Assembly (NCBI RefSeq): GCF_000721105.1
Contig: NZ_JOEV01000022.1
Location: forward strand, 1 to 64,000
Direction: 5' to 3'
Length of the DNA stretch: 64,000 nucleotides
Source of the DNA: Streptomyces cellulosae
GTDB lineage: Bacteria; Actinomycetota; Actinomycetes; Streptomycetales; Streptomycetaceae
Shown: in pieces, positions 42,988 through 49,905 of the stretch
Numbering within the stretch: the stretch's first letter is position 1
Layout of the letters: each line of letters opens with the position of its first letter
Position numbers and translations under genes: made by a program
Notes under the pieces: model-generated
Database searches by the model: none
Told to the model about the DNA's origin: nothing
What the model saw: the letters and a program-made list of their open reading frames with translations, nothing else

Positions 42988-43033
42988 GTGGGGGGCACAC
43001 GCATGGTCGGATGGATCGATGCGTGCCCCCCAC
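42988..43033 (+). terminator. Hairpin overlapping the start of the LmeA-like gene
   Basis: Arm 42988-43004 (GTGGGGGGCACACGCAT) pairs with 43019-43033 (ATGCGTGCCCCCCAC) apart from a 2-nt bulge, with a 14-nt loop. The right arm starts at the ATG of the next gene. It is either the nucleotidase terminator or a structure controlling translation of that gene. Confidence 0.7.
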
Positions 43034-44227
43034 CACATACCGACGCATTCTGATGCAGACCCCTACCCGAATCCGTACGAGGAGCTGGGAGCCCTCGATG
43101 ACGGCCCGCTGGAGGAGTACCCCGTGCGGGCCTCCGCGGAGGACGAGCCCTGGACCCCACCCCACCACGGCCGAACCAGCCGCAGTAGCCGCAGGCGCGG
43201 CCGTTTCACCGGACTCCCCTTCGCCCTCAAGGCGGTCTGCGGCCTCGCCGTCCTCGCCGCCTTCCTCACCCTCGCCGACCGCTGGGCCCTGCTCTACGCC
43301 GAGCACCGGGCGGGGGACACCCTCCGGGACCGCCTGAAGCTGAGCGCGGCGCCCGAGGTGGAGATCGGCGGCTTCCCCTTCCTCACCCAAGTCGCCGACA
43401 GCCGGCTGGACTCGGTCCGGCTGACCGTGCCGGACGTGGCCGCGGACCGCATCTCGCTGGCCCGGGTGACGGCAACGGCCCACGACGTACGCCTGGAAGG
43501 CGACACCCCGACCGCCATACGCGGCGCCGGAATTCCCCGGCTGGACGGAGACGTCCTCCTCTCCTTCGACGACCTGAACCGTGAACTGGGCGCGTCCCAG
43601 GTGACGTTCACGGGGAGCGACCGGGACCGGGTCCTGGCGCGCGGCACGCTGCCGGTGGCCGGACACGACCTGAAGCTGCGCGCCGACGCCCGCATCCACC
43701 GGGCCGGCGACCGGAGCATCACCACGGAGATCGGCGGAATGCGCCTGGACATCGGTGACTTGGCGACCTACCGCCCGGGCACGCGGCCCTCGGAGGGCCT
43801 GCACCTGACCCGTGACTCCGCAACGGCCCTGGCACAGGAGACCAGCAAGGCGAAGGAACTGCTGGCAGTTCCCTCAGTCGTACGGGCGCTGGGCGTGCCC
43901 GACACCGACGTACGGCAGGCGCTGCGCTCGGACACCGAACTGTCCCGCCTGACCGGTCGCCCCCGCTTCGTCCACCAGGCCATGCGACTCAACCTCGCTG
44001 ACCTGGCCCTGGACCACCCCGAACTACTCGAACGCCTCGGCTTCGACCCGGCCTTGCTGAACGCCCTGCCCCGCCTGACCCGACCGGTCCTCGCCGACCG
44101 ACTCTCCCTGGGCTTCCGCCTGCCCAAGCCGGACCAGGGCGAACTGCGGCTGCGAGACGTGCGGGTGAAGAAGGAGGGGATCCAGGTACGGATCGAGGGC
44201 TCGGGGCTGAGGGTCGGCGGCTCCTGA
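43019..44227 (+). CDS. LmeA-family phospholipid-binding protein (DUF2993)
   Basis: 402 aa from ATG 43019. It has a Pro/Glu-rich cytoplasmic N-terminus, one membrane helix (FALKAVCGLAVLAAFLTLAD), then a DUF2993 domain beginning with the AEHRAGDTLRDRLKL helix and EVEIGGFPFLTQVADSRLDSV, a hallmark of the family, and ending LRDVRVKKEGIQVRIEGSGL. LmeA-like proteins bind phospholipid at the membrane surface. The ATG lies in a hairpin and lacks an RBS, whereas GTG 43124 has GGAGGAG 7 nt upstream, so the start may be 105 nt downstream. Confidence 0.85.
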   Translation: MRAPHHIPTHSDADPYPNPYEELGALDDGPLEEYPVRASAEDEPWTPPHHGRTSRSSRRRGRFTGLPFALKAVCGLAVLAAFLTLADRWALLYAEHRAGDTLRDRLKLSAAPEVEIGGFPFLTQVADSRLDSVRLTVPDVAADRISLARVTATAHDVRLEGDTPTAIRGAGIPRLDGDVLLSFDDLNRELGASQVTFTGSDRDRVLARGTLPVAGHDLKLRADARIHRAGDRSITTEIGGMRLDIGDLATYRPGTRPSEGLHLTRDSATALAQETSKAKELLAVPSVVRALGVPDTDVRQALRSDTELSRLTGRPRFVHQAMRLNLADLALDHPELLERLGFDPALLNALPRLTRPVLADRLSLGFRLPKPDQGELRLRDVRVKKEGIQVRIEGSGLRVGGS

Positions 44228-44277
44228 CGGCGTACGTTCCGTGTGAGTCCCGCGGAAGCGTTGGGCGTCCGCCTGCG

Positions 44278-44880
44278 TCAGGCCCGTTTGGGCCCGGTGA
44301 TGTCCTCGCCGATCATGAAACCCTTGGCCGGGCCCTCGGGAATGGTGACATCGGTGCCGTAGGGGACCCGGTGGATGTCCTCCCAGTCGGCCTTGTCGGG
44401 TCGGGGGCCGGTGAAGAGGGTGACGGCGCCCTGACCGTCGTAGTCGTCGATGAGGACGTACACGGGGATCCCGGCGCGGGCGAATTCGCGGCGCTTGGGG
44501 ACGCGGTCACGGTCCTGGTTGCGCGTGCCGGGGGAGACGACTTCGACGACGAGGTGCACGGAGTCGGCCCTGACTCCAAGGTCCTCCTCGTCGCCACACG
44601 GCTCCGTGTCCTCCGGGGCGACGAAGGCGTCCGGGATCCATGCCTTGCGGTTGTGAATCACGATCACACCCTGGTGGCAGGCGTCCTCGCCTTCGTCAAG
44701 GAACTTGTCCAGGGCCCTTCGCGTGCGATTGGCGATCAGCCCGTGCGAGCGGCGAGCGGTGGACGACACCTCGATGGCTCCCTCAATGATCTCAGCGCGG
44801 TAGCCCTCGGGGAGTTCACTGGCCTTCCATACGTGCCACACGACCTCGTCCAGCTCGGAGCCGTTCTCTGCCAGGGACAC
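44278..44880 (-). CDS. Uma2 family protein (PD-(D/E)XK nuclease fold)
   Basis: 200 aa. EIIEGAIEVSSTARRSHGLI is the family start. PDAFVAPED carries the metal Asp, and VHLVVEVVSPGTRNQDRDRVPKRREFARAGIPVYVLIDDYDG holds the Glu and the basic residues of the core. It has a different subfamily sequence from the copy at 20738-21367. It begins a second accessory block of small genes. The function of the family is unknown. Confidence 0.88.
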   Translation of the reverse strand: MSLAENGSELDEVVWHVWKASELPEGYRAEIIEGAIEVSSTARRSHGLIANRTRRALDKFLDEGEDACHQGVIVIHNRKAWIPDAFVAPEDTEPCGDEEDLGVRADSVHLVVEVVSPGTRNQDRDRVPKRREFARAGIPVYVLIDDYDGQGAVTLFTGPRPDKADWEDIHRVPYGTDVTIPEGPAKGFMIGEDITGPKRA

Positions 44881-45066
44881 GGACGCGTCACCTCCTCAAG
44901 AGGGCTGGGTGTGCACGAGGCACAGCAACGTGATCACGCTACGTACGGCGACGGTCCTGACCAGGGGTAATACCCTCAGGTCACCTGATCGGGCGATGCG
45001 TCCGCGGGGCACAGCGCGTCAGCCGGCGATGCGTCGGCCTCGGCTCCCCGCGACACGGAAGGCGGG
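44881..45066. other. Intergenic region
   Basis: About 190 nt upstream of the second Uma2 gene and downstream of the small-gene trio. No gene or clear motif is seen. Confidence 0.5.
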
Positions 45067-45363
45067 TCAGACGGCCACCAGGTCGATGACGTTGATGACG
45101 ACGTGGCGGTTGGAGACCACGTAGGTGATGAAGCCGCCCTGGAAGGCGGCCGACCAGCTGTTGTCCCGGTTGCTGATCGCGGGCGGGCCGAACGGGTTGA
45201 GGCTGAGCCGTTTTTCCAGCTCTTCCAGTTTCTCTCTCCGGCAGGGACGACGTGTGGTGACCGGATGTCCACGGTAGAGCTTGCCGGGTGCGGAGTGCCG
45301 GAGGAGACCGGCGATGATGTGGTGAGGCTGAGGTTCACGGTTCCCTCCGGGGGATACGTTCAC
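45067..45363 (-). CDS. Small protein, possible toxin-like partner
   Basis: 98 aa from GTG 45363, overlapping the upstream gene by 29 nt. A basic N-terminal half (KLYRGHPVTTRRPCRREKLE) is followed by a Glu-rich helix, then a beta-rich end (NRDNSWSAAFQGGFITYVVS and NRHVVINVIDLVAV). The C-terminal strands resemble the last strands of RelE/ParE-like proteins, but this is only pattern similarity. A GTG at 45338 exactly overlaps the upstream stop (GTGA) but opens a frame of poor protein quality, so the start is uncertain. Confidence 0.6.
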   Translation of the reverse strand: MNVSPGGNREPQPHHIIAGLLRHSAPGKLYRGHPVTTRRPCRREKLEELEKRLSLNPFGPPAISNRDNSWSAAFQGGFITYVVSNRHVVINVIDLVAV

Positions 45364-45646
45364 CGCGGCTGACCGCGATACGGAGAAGATCCGCCAGGCA
45401 TTCCGCCGCCCTGGTGAGCGCGAAGCGCACGGCTCGCTCACCTGCTGCGGGGTCAGCCAGCACGGCCTTGGCCCCCGCGAGCACCTGCTCGCCAGAGTCC
45501 AGCTGGGCCGCTTCCAGGTCGTCGGCGAGCTGGGAGAGTCTGCTGTGGTCGTTGTCGGTGCTGAGATAGCAGGGTTTGCCGTCGGGGGTGGTCCAGGGCA
45601 GCAGACGGAGATCGCCGGCCGTGGTGGGGTCCTCGCAGGTGCTCAT
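45335..45646 (-). CDS. Small Streptomyces hypothetical protein
   Basis: 103 aa from ATG 45646, overlapping the upstream stop as ATGA. The sequence has RLLPWTTPDGKPCYLSTDN near the start, then a helical acidic region (RLSQLADDLEAAQLDSGEQV) and RAAECLADLLRIAVSRGERI. It resembles small proteins often found near XRE/DUF397 sets in Streptomyces, as far as I recall. The function is unknown. It is the middle gene of a three-gene overlapping operon. Confidence 0.75.
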   Translation of the reverse strand: MSTCEDPTTAGDLRLLPWTTPDGKPCYLSTDNDHSRLSQLADDLEAAQLDSGEQVLAGAKAVLADPAAGERAVRFALTRAAECLADLLRIAVSRGERIPRREP

Positions 45647-45963
45647 ACGGAGACTTCCATCCCGTGGATGTGGCGCGGGCCTACGTCGATGCCGTGGACG
45701 GCGAGCCAGAGGGCTCGACGTCGCTGTCGTTGGAGTGTGCGCTCGTGGCGTTCTTCCGGTGTGAGGAGGTACGGGCGTACGAGCGGCTGGGCGTCGGCTT
45801 CGAAGGGGTGGGCGTGTGCTGGCGCAGTAGTGGCGGGCGCCAGCGTCCGTTCCTGGATGTGGGGCCGGGCCGGAGCGGCTCGATGGCGGCCCCTGGCGGG
45901 CAGGAGCGTCCTGATGATCATCAGCAGCAGCGACGCGCACAACTCCGCGATGTGTTCCCTCAT
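45643..45963 (-). CDS. Small basic membrane-associated hypothetical protein
   Basis: 106 aa. A short hydrophobic N-terminus (IAELCASLLLMIIRTLLPA) is followed by an Arg/Pro/His-rich middle and a conserved-looking end (YLLTPEERHERTLQRQRRRA, then LWLAVHGIDVGPRHIHGMEV). Similar short proteins occur next to XRE regulators in other streptomycetes, in my recollection. It is the first gene of the overlapping trio, divergent from the XRE gene at 46090. Confidence 0.72.
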   Translation of the reverse strand: MREHIAELCASLLLMIIRTLLPARGRHRAAPARPHIQERTLAPATTAPAHAHPFEADAQPLVRPYLLTPEERHERTLQRQRRRALWLAVHGIDVGPRHIHGMEVSV

Positions 45964-46089
45964 ATCGGCTCTCCCTCAGCGGTCCGACGAGCGGTGGTTA
46001 CCGTTTGTGCCTCGATCGTCACTGCTCGCACGTACGCTGCGGAAGGGGGGCAGTGTTGTCTGCGGCCCCAGGCAACGGGGAGGAGTGAC

Positions 46090-46923
46090 ATGGCCGAACA
46101 AGTTGACGCGCAAGGTGAGTCGAGGCGTGCGGTGCTGGGGCGGACGCTCCGCTTGCTAAGGGAGAAGGAGGGCAAGTCCCTCGGGCAGCTGGCCGATGAC
46201 ACCGGATACGACAAGAGCTACCTGAGCCGTCTGGAGTCGGGCGAGCGGCTGTCCAAGGTGACGGTCATGGAGGACCTCGGCGGCTACTACGGGGTCGATG
46301 ACCTGCTCGTTCGCCTCTGGCGGGATGCGCGCAAGGAGGTCGTCAAGGACAAGTACAAGGCGTTCATGGAGCTGGAGGCGACGGCTCGGGTCATGTGGAT
46401 GTTTCAGCTGCGGGTTCCGGGCCTCTTGCAGACCGAGGACTATGCCCGTGCGGTGTTGTCAGGGTTGTCTGGAGCGCAGACAACGGCTGGCAACAGCGAA
46501 GAGGTCGAGGAGCAGGTGGCCTTGCGCATGGGACGGCAGGAGTTGCTGTACCGCGATCCGGCGCCGAGCGTGCGCGTGATCCTGGACGAGGGGGCCTTGC
46601 GACGCCCGGTTCCGGAGGCGAAGGTGTGGACGGACCAGCTGTCACACCTGGTGGACGCGGCGGAACTGCCGAATGTCGCACTCCAGGTGCTGCCGTACGC
46701 GGCCGGTGTGCATGACCTTATGGACAGCCATCTTTGGTTGCTCTGGCAGCGTGTCGGTGACCCCGTTGCCTACGCGGAAGGCAACGGCATCGGCGAGTTG
46801 ATCGACGATCCGGACAAGGTGCTGTCCTTCCGTCTGTCCTACGATCTCGTCAGGGACGCGGCCCTGACTCCGGTGGAGTCGACGGCGTTCATCAAGCGTC
46901 TTTTGGAGGAGTGCAGATCATGA
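46090..46923 (+). CDS. XRE-family regulator with DUF5753 domain
   Basis: 277 aa from ATG 46090 with AGGAG 4-5 nt upstream. The HTH spans about residues 17-70 (LRLLREKEGKSLGQLADDTG, YDKSYLSRLESGERLSKVTV). DUF5753 carries LRVPGLLQTEDYARAVLSGL, LYRDPAPSVRVILDEGALRRP and ALQVLPYAAGVHDLM. An imperfect dyad GTTGTCTG...CAGGCAAC (46055-46076) just upstream could be its operator. It is coupled to the DUF397 gene by ATGA, forming a compact regulator/partner pair. Confidence 0.92.
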   Translation: MAEQVDAQGESRRAVLGRTLRLLREKEGKSLGQLADDTGYDKSYLSRLESGERLSKVTVMEDLGGYYGVDDLLVRLWRDARKEVVKDKYKAFMELEATARVMWMFQLRVPGLLQTEDYARAVLSGLSGAQTTAGNSEEVEEQVALRMGRQELLYRDPAPSVRVILDEGALRRPVPEAKVWTDQLSHLVDAAELPNVALQVLPYAAGVHDLMDSHLWLLWQRVGDPVAYAEGNGIGELIDDPDKVLSFRLSYDLVRDAALTPVESTAFIKRLLEECRS

Positions 46924-47123
46924 AGCGAACCCCCGACCTCAGCACGGCTGTGTGGCGCAAGTCGTCCTACAGCGACGGGGGTGGCACGAACTGCGTCGAG
47001 GTCGCCCCCGGCTACCCCCACCTCGTCCCCGTCCGCGACAGCAAGGTCCCGGACGGCCAGGTGCTGGTCTTCGGTACGACCGCGTGGGCGACCTTCCTGA
47101 CTCACGCGGCGCGCAGCGCGTAA
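46920..47123 (+). CDS. DUF397 protein
   Basis: 67 aa from ATG 46920, overlapping the regulator stop. It has the full family pattern: VWRKSSYSDGGGTNCVEVAP, VPVRDSKVPDGQVLVFG and the WATFLTHA end. It is the partner of the DUF5753 regulator just upstream. Confidence 0.93.
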   Translation: MKRTPDLSTAVWRKSSYSDGGGTNCVEVAPGYPHLVPVRDSKVPDGQVLVFGTTAWATFLTHAARSA

Positions 47124-47242
47124 CTCAGCTCCCCGCACTCGCTGCCTTTGGCTGGAAGTGCGTTGCTGCTGCAACGAGTGGCCTGATCAGGAGAGACCAT
47201 GTCCTGCCGCAGCCGCTGCGTCGCCCGGCATATCCTGTCACC

Positions 47243-47865
47243 GTGGGACTGGACCTCACCCTGTGCATGGCTGACTGGGAAAGGCTGCGCGTCATTCCGG
47301 TCGAGGATCGGATCCGAGCACTCGACGAGACGATGTGGCCGTCGGATCTCGACGACGCCTACCACAGCATGTACGGCTTGGCCGATGGATGGGTGTGGCC
47401 CCCGGACCAGGGTGCGGCGTGGTGCGCTGAATACCACTTCTTCAGCACCACCGGCTCCTACAGGTCGCATTCCAAGGCCGGCGATGCCTGGGACGACGTT
47501 CGGGTGCTCGCCGACGCATCCCTGCGCGACGCGATGGACGACTTCCTGAACGGCCTGATTTGGGACGAGGATCCGGACGAGGACCCCGCGCTGACCGGAG
47601 GCGGGGGCTTCTTCCCGCCCGTCACCGACCGCCGACGACCGCACATACTTCTCGTCTGCCCGCCCGAGGCGGCTCACGGAAATTCCGTGCCTGGGAGCAC
47701 GCCGCACCGCGCCTGGAGGAGCTGCGCGGACCCTTCGCCGCGGAATGCGAGGGCTGGGCCGGACGCCCGGACACCTTCGAGGAGTTCGCGACCCTCATCC
47801 GCGAATGGGGCGACGCGGTAACAGAGACCGCCCGCCGCGGTTGGGGCCTGCTCGGCCTGCCGTAG
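47243..47865 (+). pseudogene. Conserved hypothetical protein with a -1 frameshift
   Basis: From GTG 47243 the frame reads VGLDLTLCMADWERLRVIPV, WPPDQGAAWCAEYHFFSTTG, LTGGGGFFPPVTDRRRPHIL and LVCPPEAA. Near 47672 the natural continuation moves to another frame (SRKFRAWEHAAPRLEELRG, EGWAGRPDTFEEFATLIREW, ending GWGLLGLP at 47865). Restoring one base would give about 207 aa. TATCCT 6 nt upstream of the GTG and no RBS suggest a leaderless mRNA. The family is unknown; I recall similar whole proteins in streptomycetes. Confidence 0.75.
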
Positions 47866-48046
47866 GGGCACACCCGACACAGCCGTCATCCCGCAAGGCG
47901 ATGGCGGCCTCACCCTTCGTGTCGAGGCCCATGGCAGATGAGAGTGAGCTGCAGATTGTTGAGCAGCTGGCTCGGGGCTTGACCTCTGACCAGAACATCC
48001 ACCACCAGCCCAAACCCAAGAGCCAGAGCAACCTAACGGAGTCCTA
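47866..48046. other. Intergenic region
   Basis: About 180 nt between convergent genes. No terminator-like hairpin or gene is evident. Confidence 0.4.
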
Positions 48047-49813
48047 CTAGAACGGCACCGCCGCCCCCAGGATCCGCGCCGGCAGATACGGCGACGACAC
48101 CCTGATGTTCCAGCCGCGGCGGCGGGCGTGGCAGGTCAGGGCCAGGATGTCGAGGTTGATCGCGGCGTCGCAGTCGGTGGCGCGGTCGGCGATGCGGTGG
48201 TGGTCGCGGTGGGCTTCGAGGGCGTCGAGGAGGGCCAGGTTGAAGCTTTCCTCGTCGCCTTCCAGGAACTGGGAGAAGAGGACCGCGGGGGGCGGCAGGA
48301 ACACCTGGTTGCGGGACTTCGCGCAGTCCAGGAGGGCGCGGTCGGTGGCGGGCCCGGGGTCCTCGCCGCGCAGGTAGTCGTGCAGGGCCTGGCGGTAGGA
48401 GGCGAAGGGGGACTTGTCGTGGGTGACGCAGGTCGGGCCGGCCAGGACCAGCGGGGCGAGGTCCTCGCGGCGGCCCGTGATCAGGGCGAGGTTCACCGCG
48501 CGGTGCCAGGCGCCCGGCCCGGCGTCCTCGTCGCGGGAGGCGGGGTAGGTGACGGTCGTACCGTCGATCGTCACCTCGACGTCGGTGCCGGGCTCCGCCA
48601 GCGTCGTACGGAACAGCGCGGCACCCAGTTCGGCCGCCAGGCGCAGGTTGCCGAGCTGGAGGTCGGTCGCGTCGGCGGCGTGGGAGGCGCGGGTCTTGAA
48701 GAGGATCTCCTGGTCGGTGACGGCGTGCGCCAGCTCCCACGCGGCGAGCGGCTCGCCGGGGACCGGGGTGAAGGCCTCCCGGGTGTACCGCTCGAACTGG
48801 GCCTCGCTCTCCGCACTCAGCGGCTGCGGATCCACGGGACGCTCGAACTCGACGGTACCGGCGGCGAGTTCCGCCACCGCGTCCGCACGCCGGTCACGGC
48901 CGTACGGCCCTACCCTCGGTGGCGCGGTCTCGAAGCCGGTGACCAGCGCGTGCGGGAGGTAGCCGGAGTCGACGGGGGACGGCCAGCCCTCGCGGCGGTA
49001 CGCGAGTGCCGTCAGGGCGAGAGGGAGGAGGGGGAGGAGGCTGGCGGGGCGCGCTGCCGGGCCCCGGCCCGGGGTGTCGGCGAGGGGGAGCAGGAGCCGC
49101 ACCACGGCCGAACCGAACGTCTCCCGGTCGCCCGCGGTCAGCGCGCGCAGGGCGTGCAGGGCGATGCTGTGCGGATGGGCGGCGAGGTCCTCGCCGGTCT
49201 CGCTCTCCAGGGTCCGGATCCGGGCGAGTGCCGCGTCGATCGCGGCGAGCTGCTCCTCCGCCGCGGGCGGGTAGTTCGCGTCGGCGTCCCCGGTGTCGCC
49301 GATGACGTATGCCATGAAGCCGTTGATCAGCTCGGCGTCCGGCCGTCCGGCCCGCCCCCGCTGCGGCTCCTCGCGGGCGAAGTGGAAGGCCTCGCCGTGC
49401 CGTTGGGCCTTGTCGGCGAGGACGGCGAGGCAGAAGGCGTCGAGCCACTGCGCGGTGGTGAGGGAGGCCGGGCTGCCGACGGACCCGGCGTCGTAGGCCA
49501 TGCCCCAGTTCACGTAGGTGAGGGACACCTGGAAGGGGTGGTGCGGGAAGTACGCCGCGTACGCCACCGCCCCGGCCGCCGCCTCCACGGCGTCCTCCAG
49601 TACCGCCCTCGCCTCCGGCGTGTGCAGATCGGGTGTCTCGACGGAGAGCGCGCCCAGGTACTCGACGAACTCCCCCGCGAGCGTCCACCACTCGTACGAC
49701 GTCACCGGTCCGGCCTTCGACAACGACCGCACCTGCGATCCGATCCGGTGGACGAAGCCCTCCCGCACCGCCGAGACGGCGGCCTCCCCGACCCGGTGCC
49801 GCTCTATGCGCAC
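48047..49813 (-). CDS. Imm49-family immunity-like protein, long form
   Basis: 588 aa, cytoplasmic and helix-rich. Imm49-type features are spread over both halves: EWWTLAGEFVEYLGALSVET and AAYFPHHPFQVSLTYVNWGM at the N-terminus, and LALITGRREDLAPLVLAGPT, PPPAVLFSQFLEGDEESFNL and ALLDALEAHRDHHRIADRAT at the C-terminus. Single-domain Imm49 proteins are about 200-250 aa, so this may be a double-domain or extended form. Family members neutralise polymorphic toxins. No toxin gene lies next to it, so its role is an inference. Confidence 0.75.
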   Translation of the reverse strand: MRIERHRVGEAAVSAVREGFVHRIGSQVRSLSKAGPVTSYEWWTLAGEFVEYLGALSVETPDLHTPEARAVLEDAVEAAAGAVAYAAYFPHHPFQVSLTYVNWGMAYDAGSVGSPASLTTAQWLDAFCLAVLADKAQRHGEAFHFAREEPQRGRAGRPDAELINGFMAYVIGDTGDADANYPPAAEEQLAAIDAALARIRTLESETGEDLAAHPHSIALHALRALTAGDRETFGSAVVRLLLPLADTPGRGPAARPASLLPLLPLALTALAYRREGWPSPVDSGYLPHALVTGFETAPPRVGPYGRDRRADAVAELAAGTVEFERPVDPQPLSAESEAQFERYTREAFTPVPGEPLAAWELAHAVTDQEILFKTRASHAADATDLQLGNLRLAAELGAALFRTTLAEPGTDVEVTIDGTTVTYPASRDEDAGPGAWHRAVNLALITGRREDLAPLVLAGPTCVTHDKSPFASYRQALHDYLRGEDPGPATDRALLDCAKSRNQVFLPPPAVLFSQFLEGDEESFNLALLDALEAHRDHHRIADRATDCDAAINLDILALTCHARRRGWNIRVSSPYLPARILGAAVPF

Positions 49814-49905
49814 TGTTCCGCTCCCCCGTCGCCTGCCGCGTCCATGATCGGGCCAAGCCTAGATCGACTGCGGGGCGCCGGGGGAGCGGTGCGGAGCGAA
49901 GACGC

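Noticed and set aside
44976..45338. Alternative gene starting at GTG 45338 with GTGA overlap
   Set aside because: The overlap is attractive, but the frame turns into Ser/Thr/Arg-rich sequence, while the other frame gives a coherent protein end.
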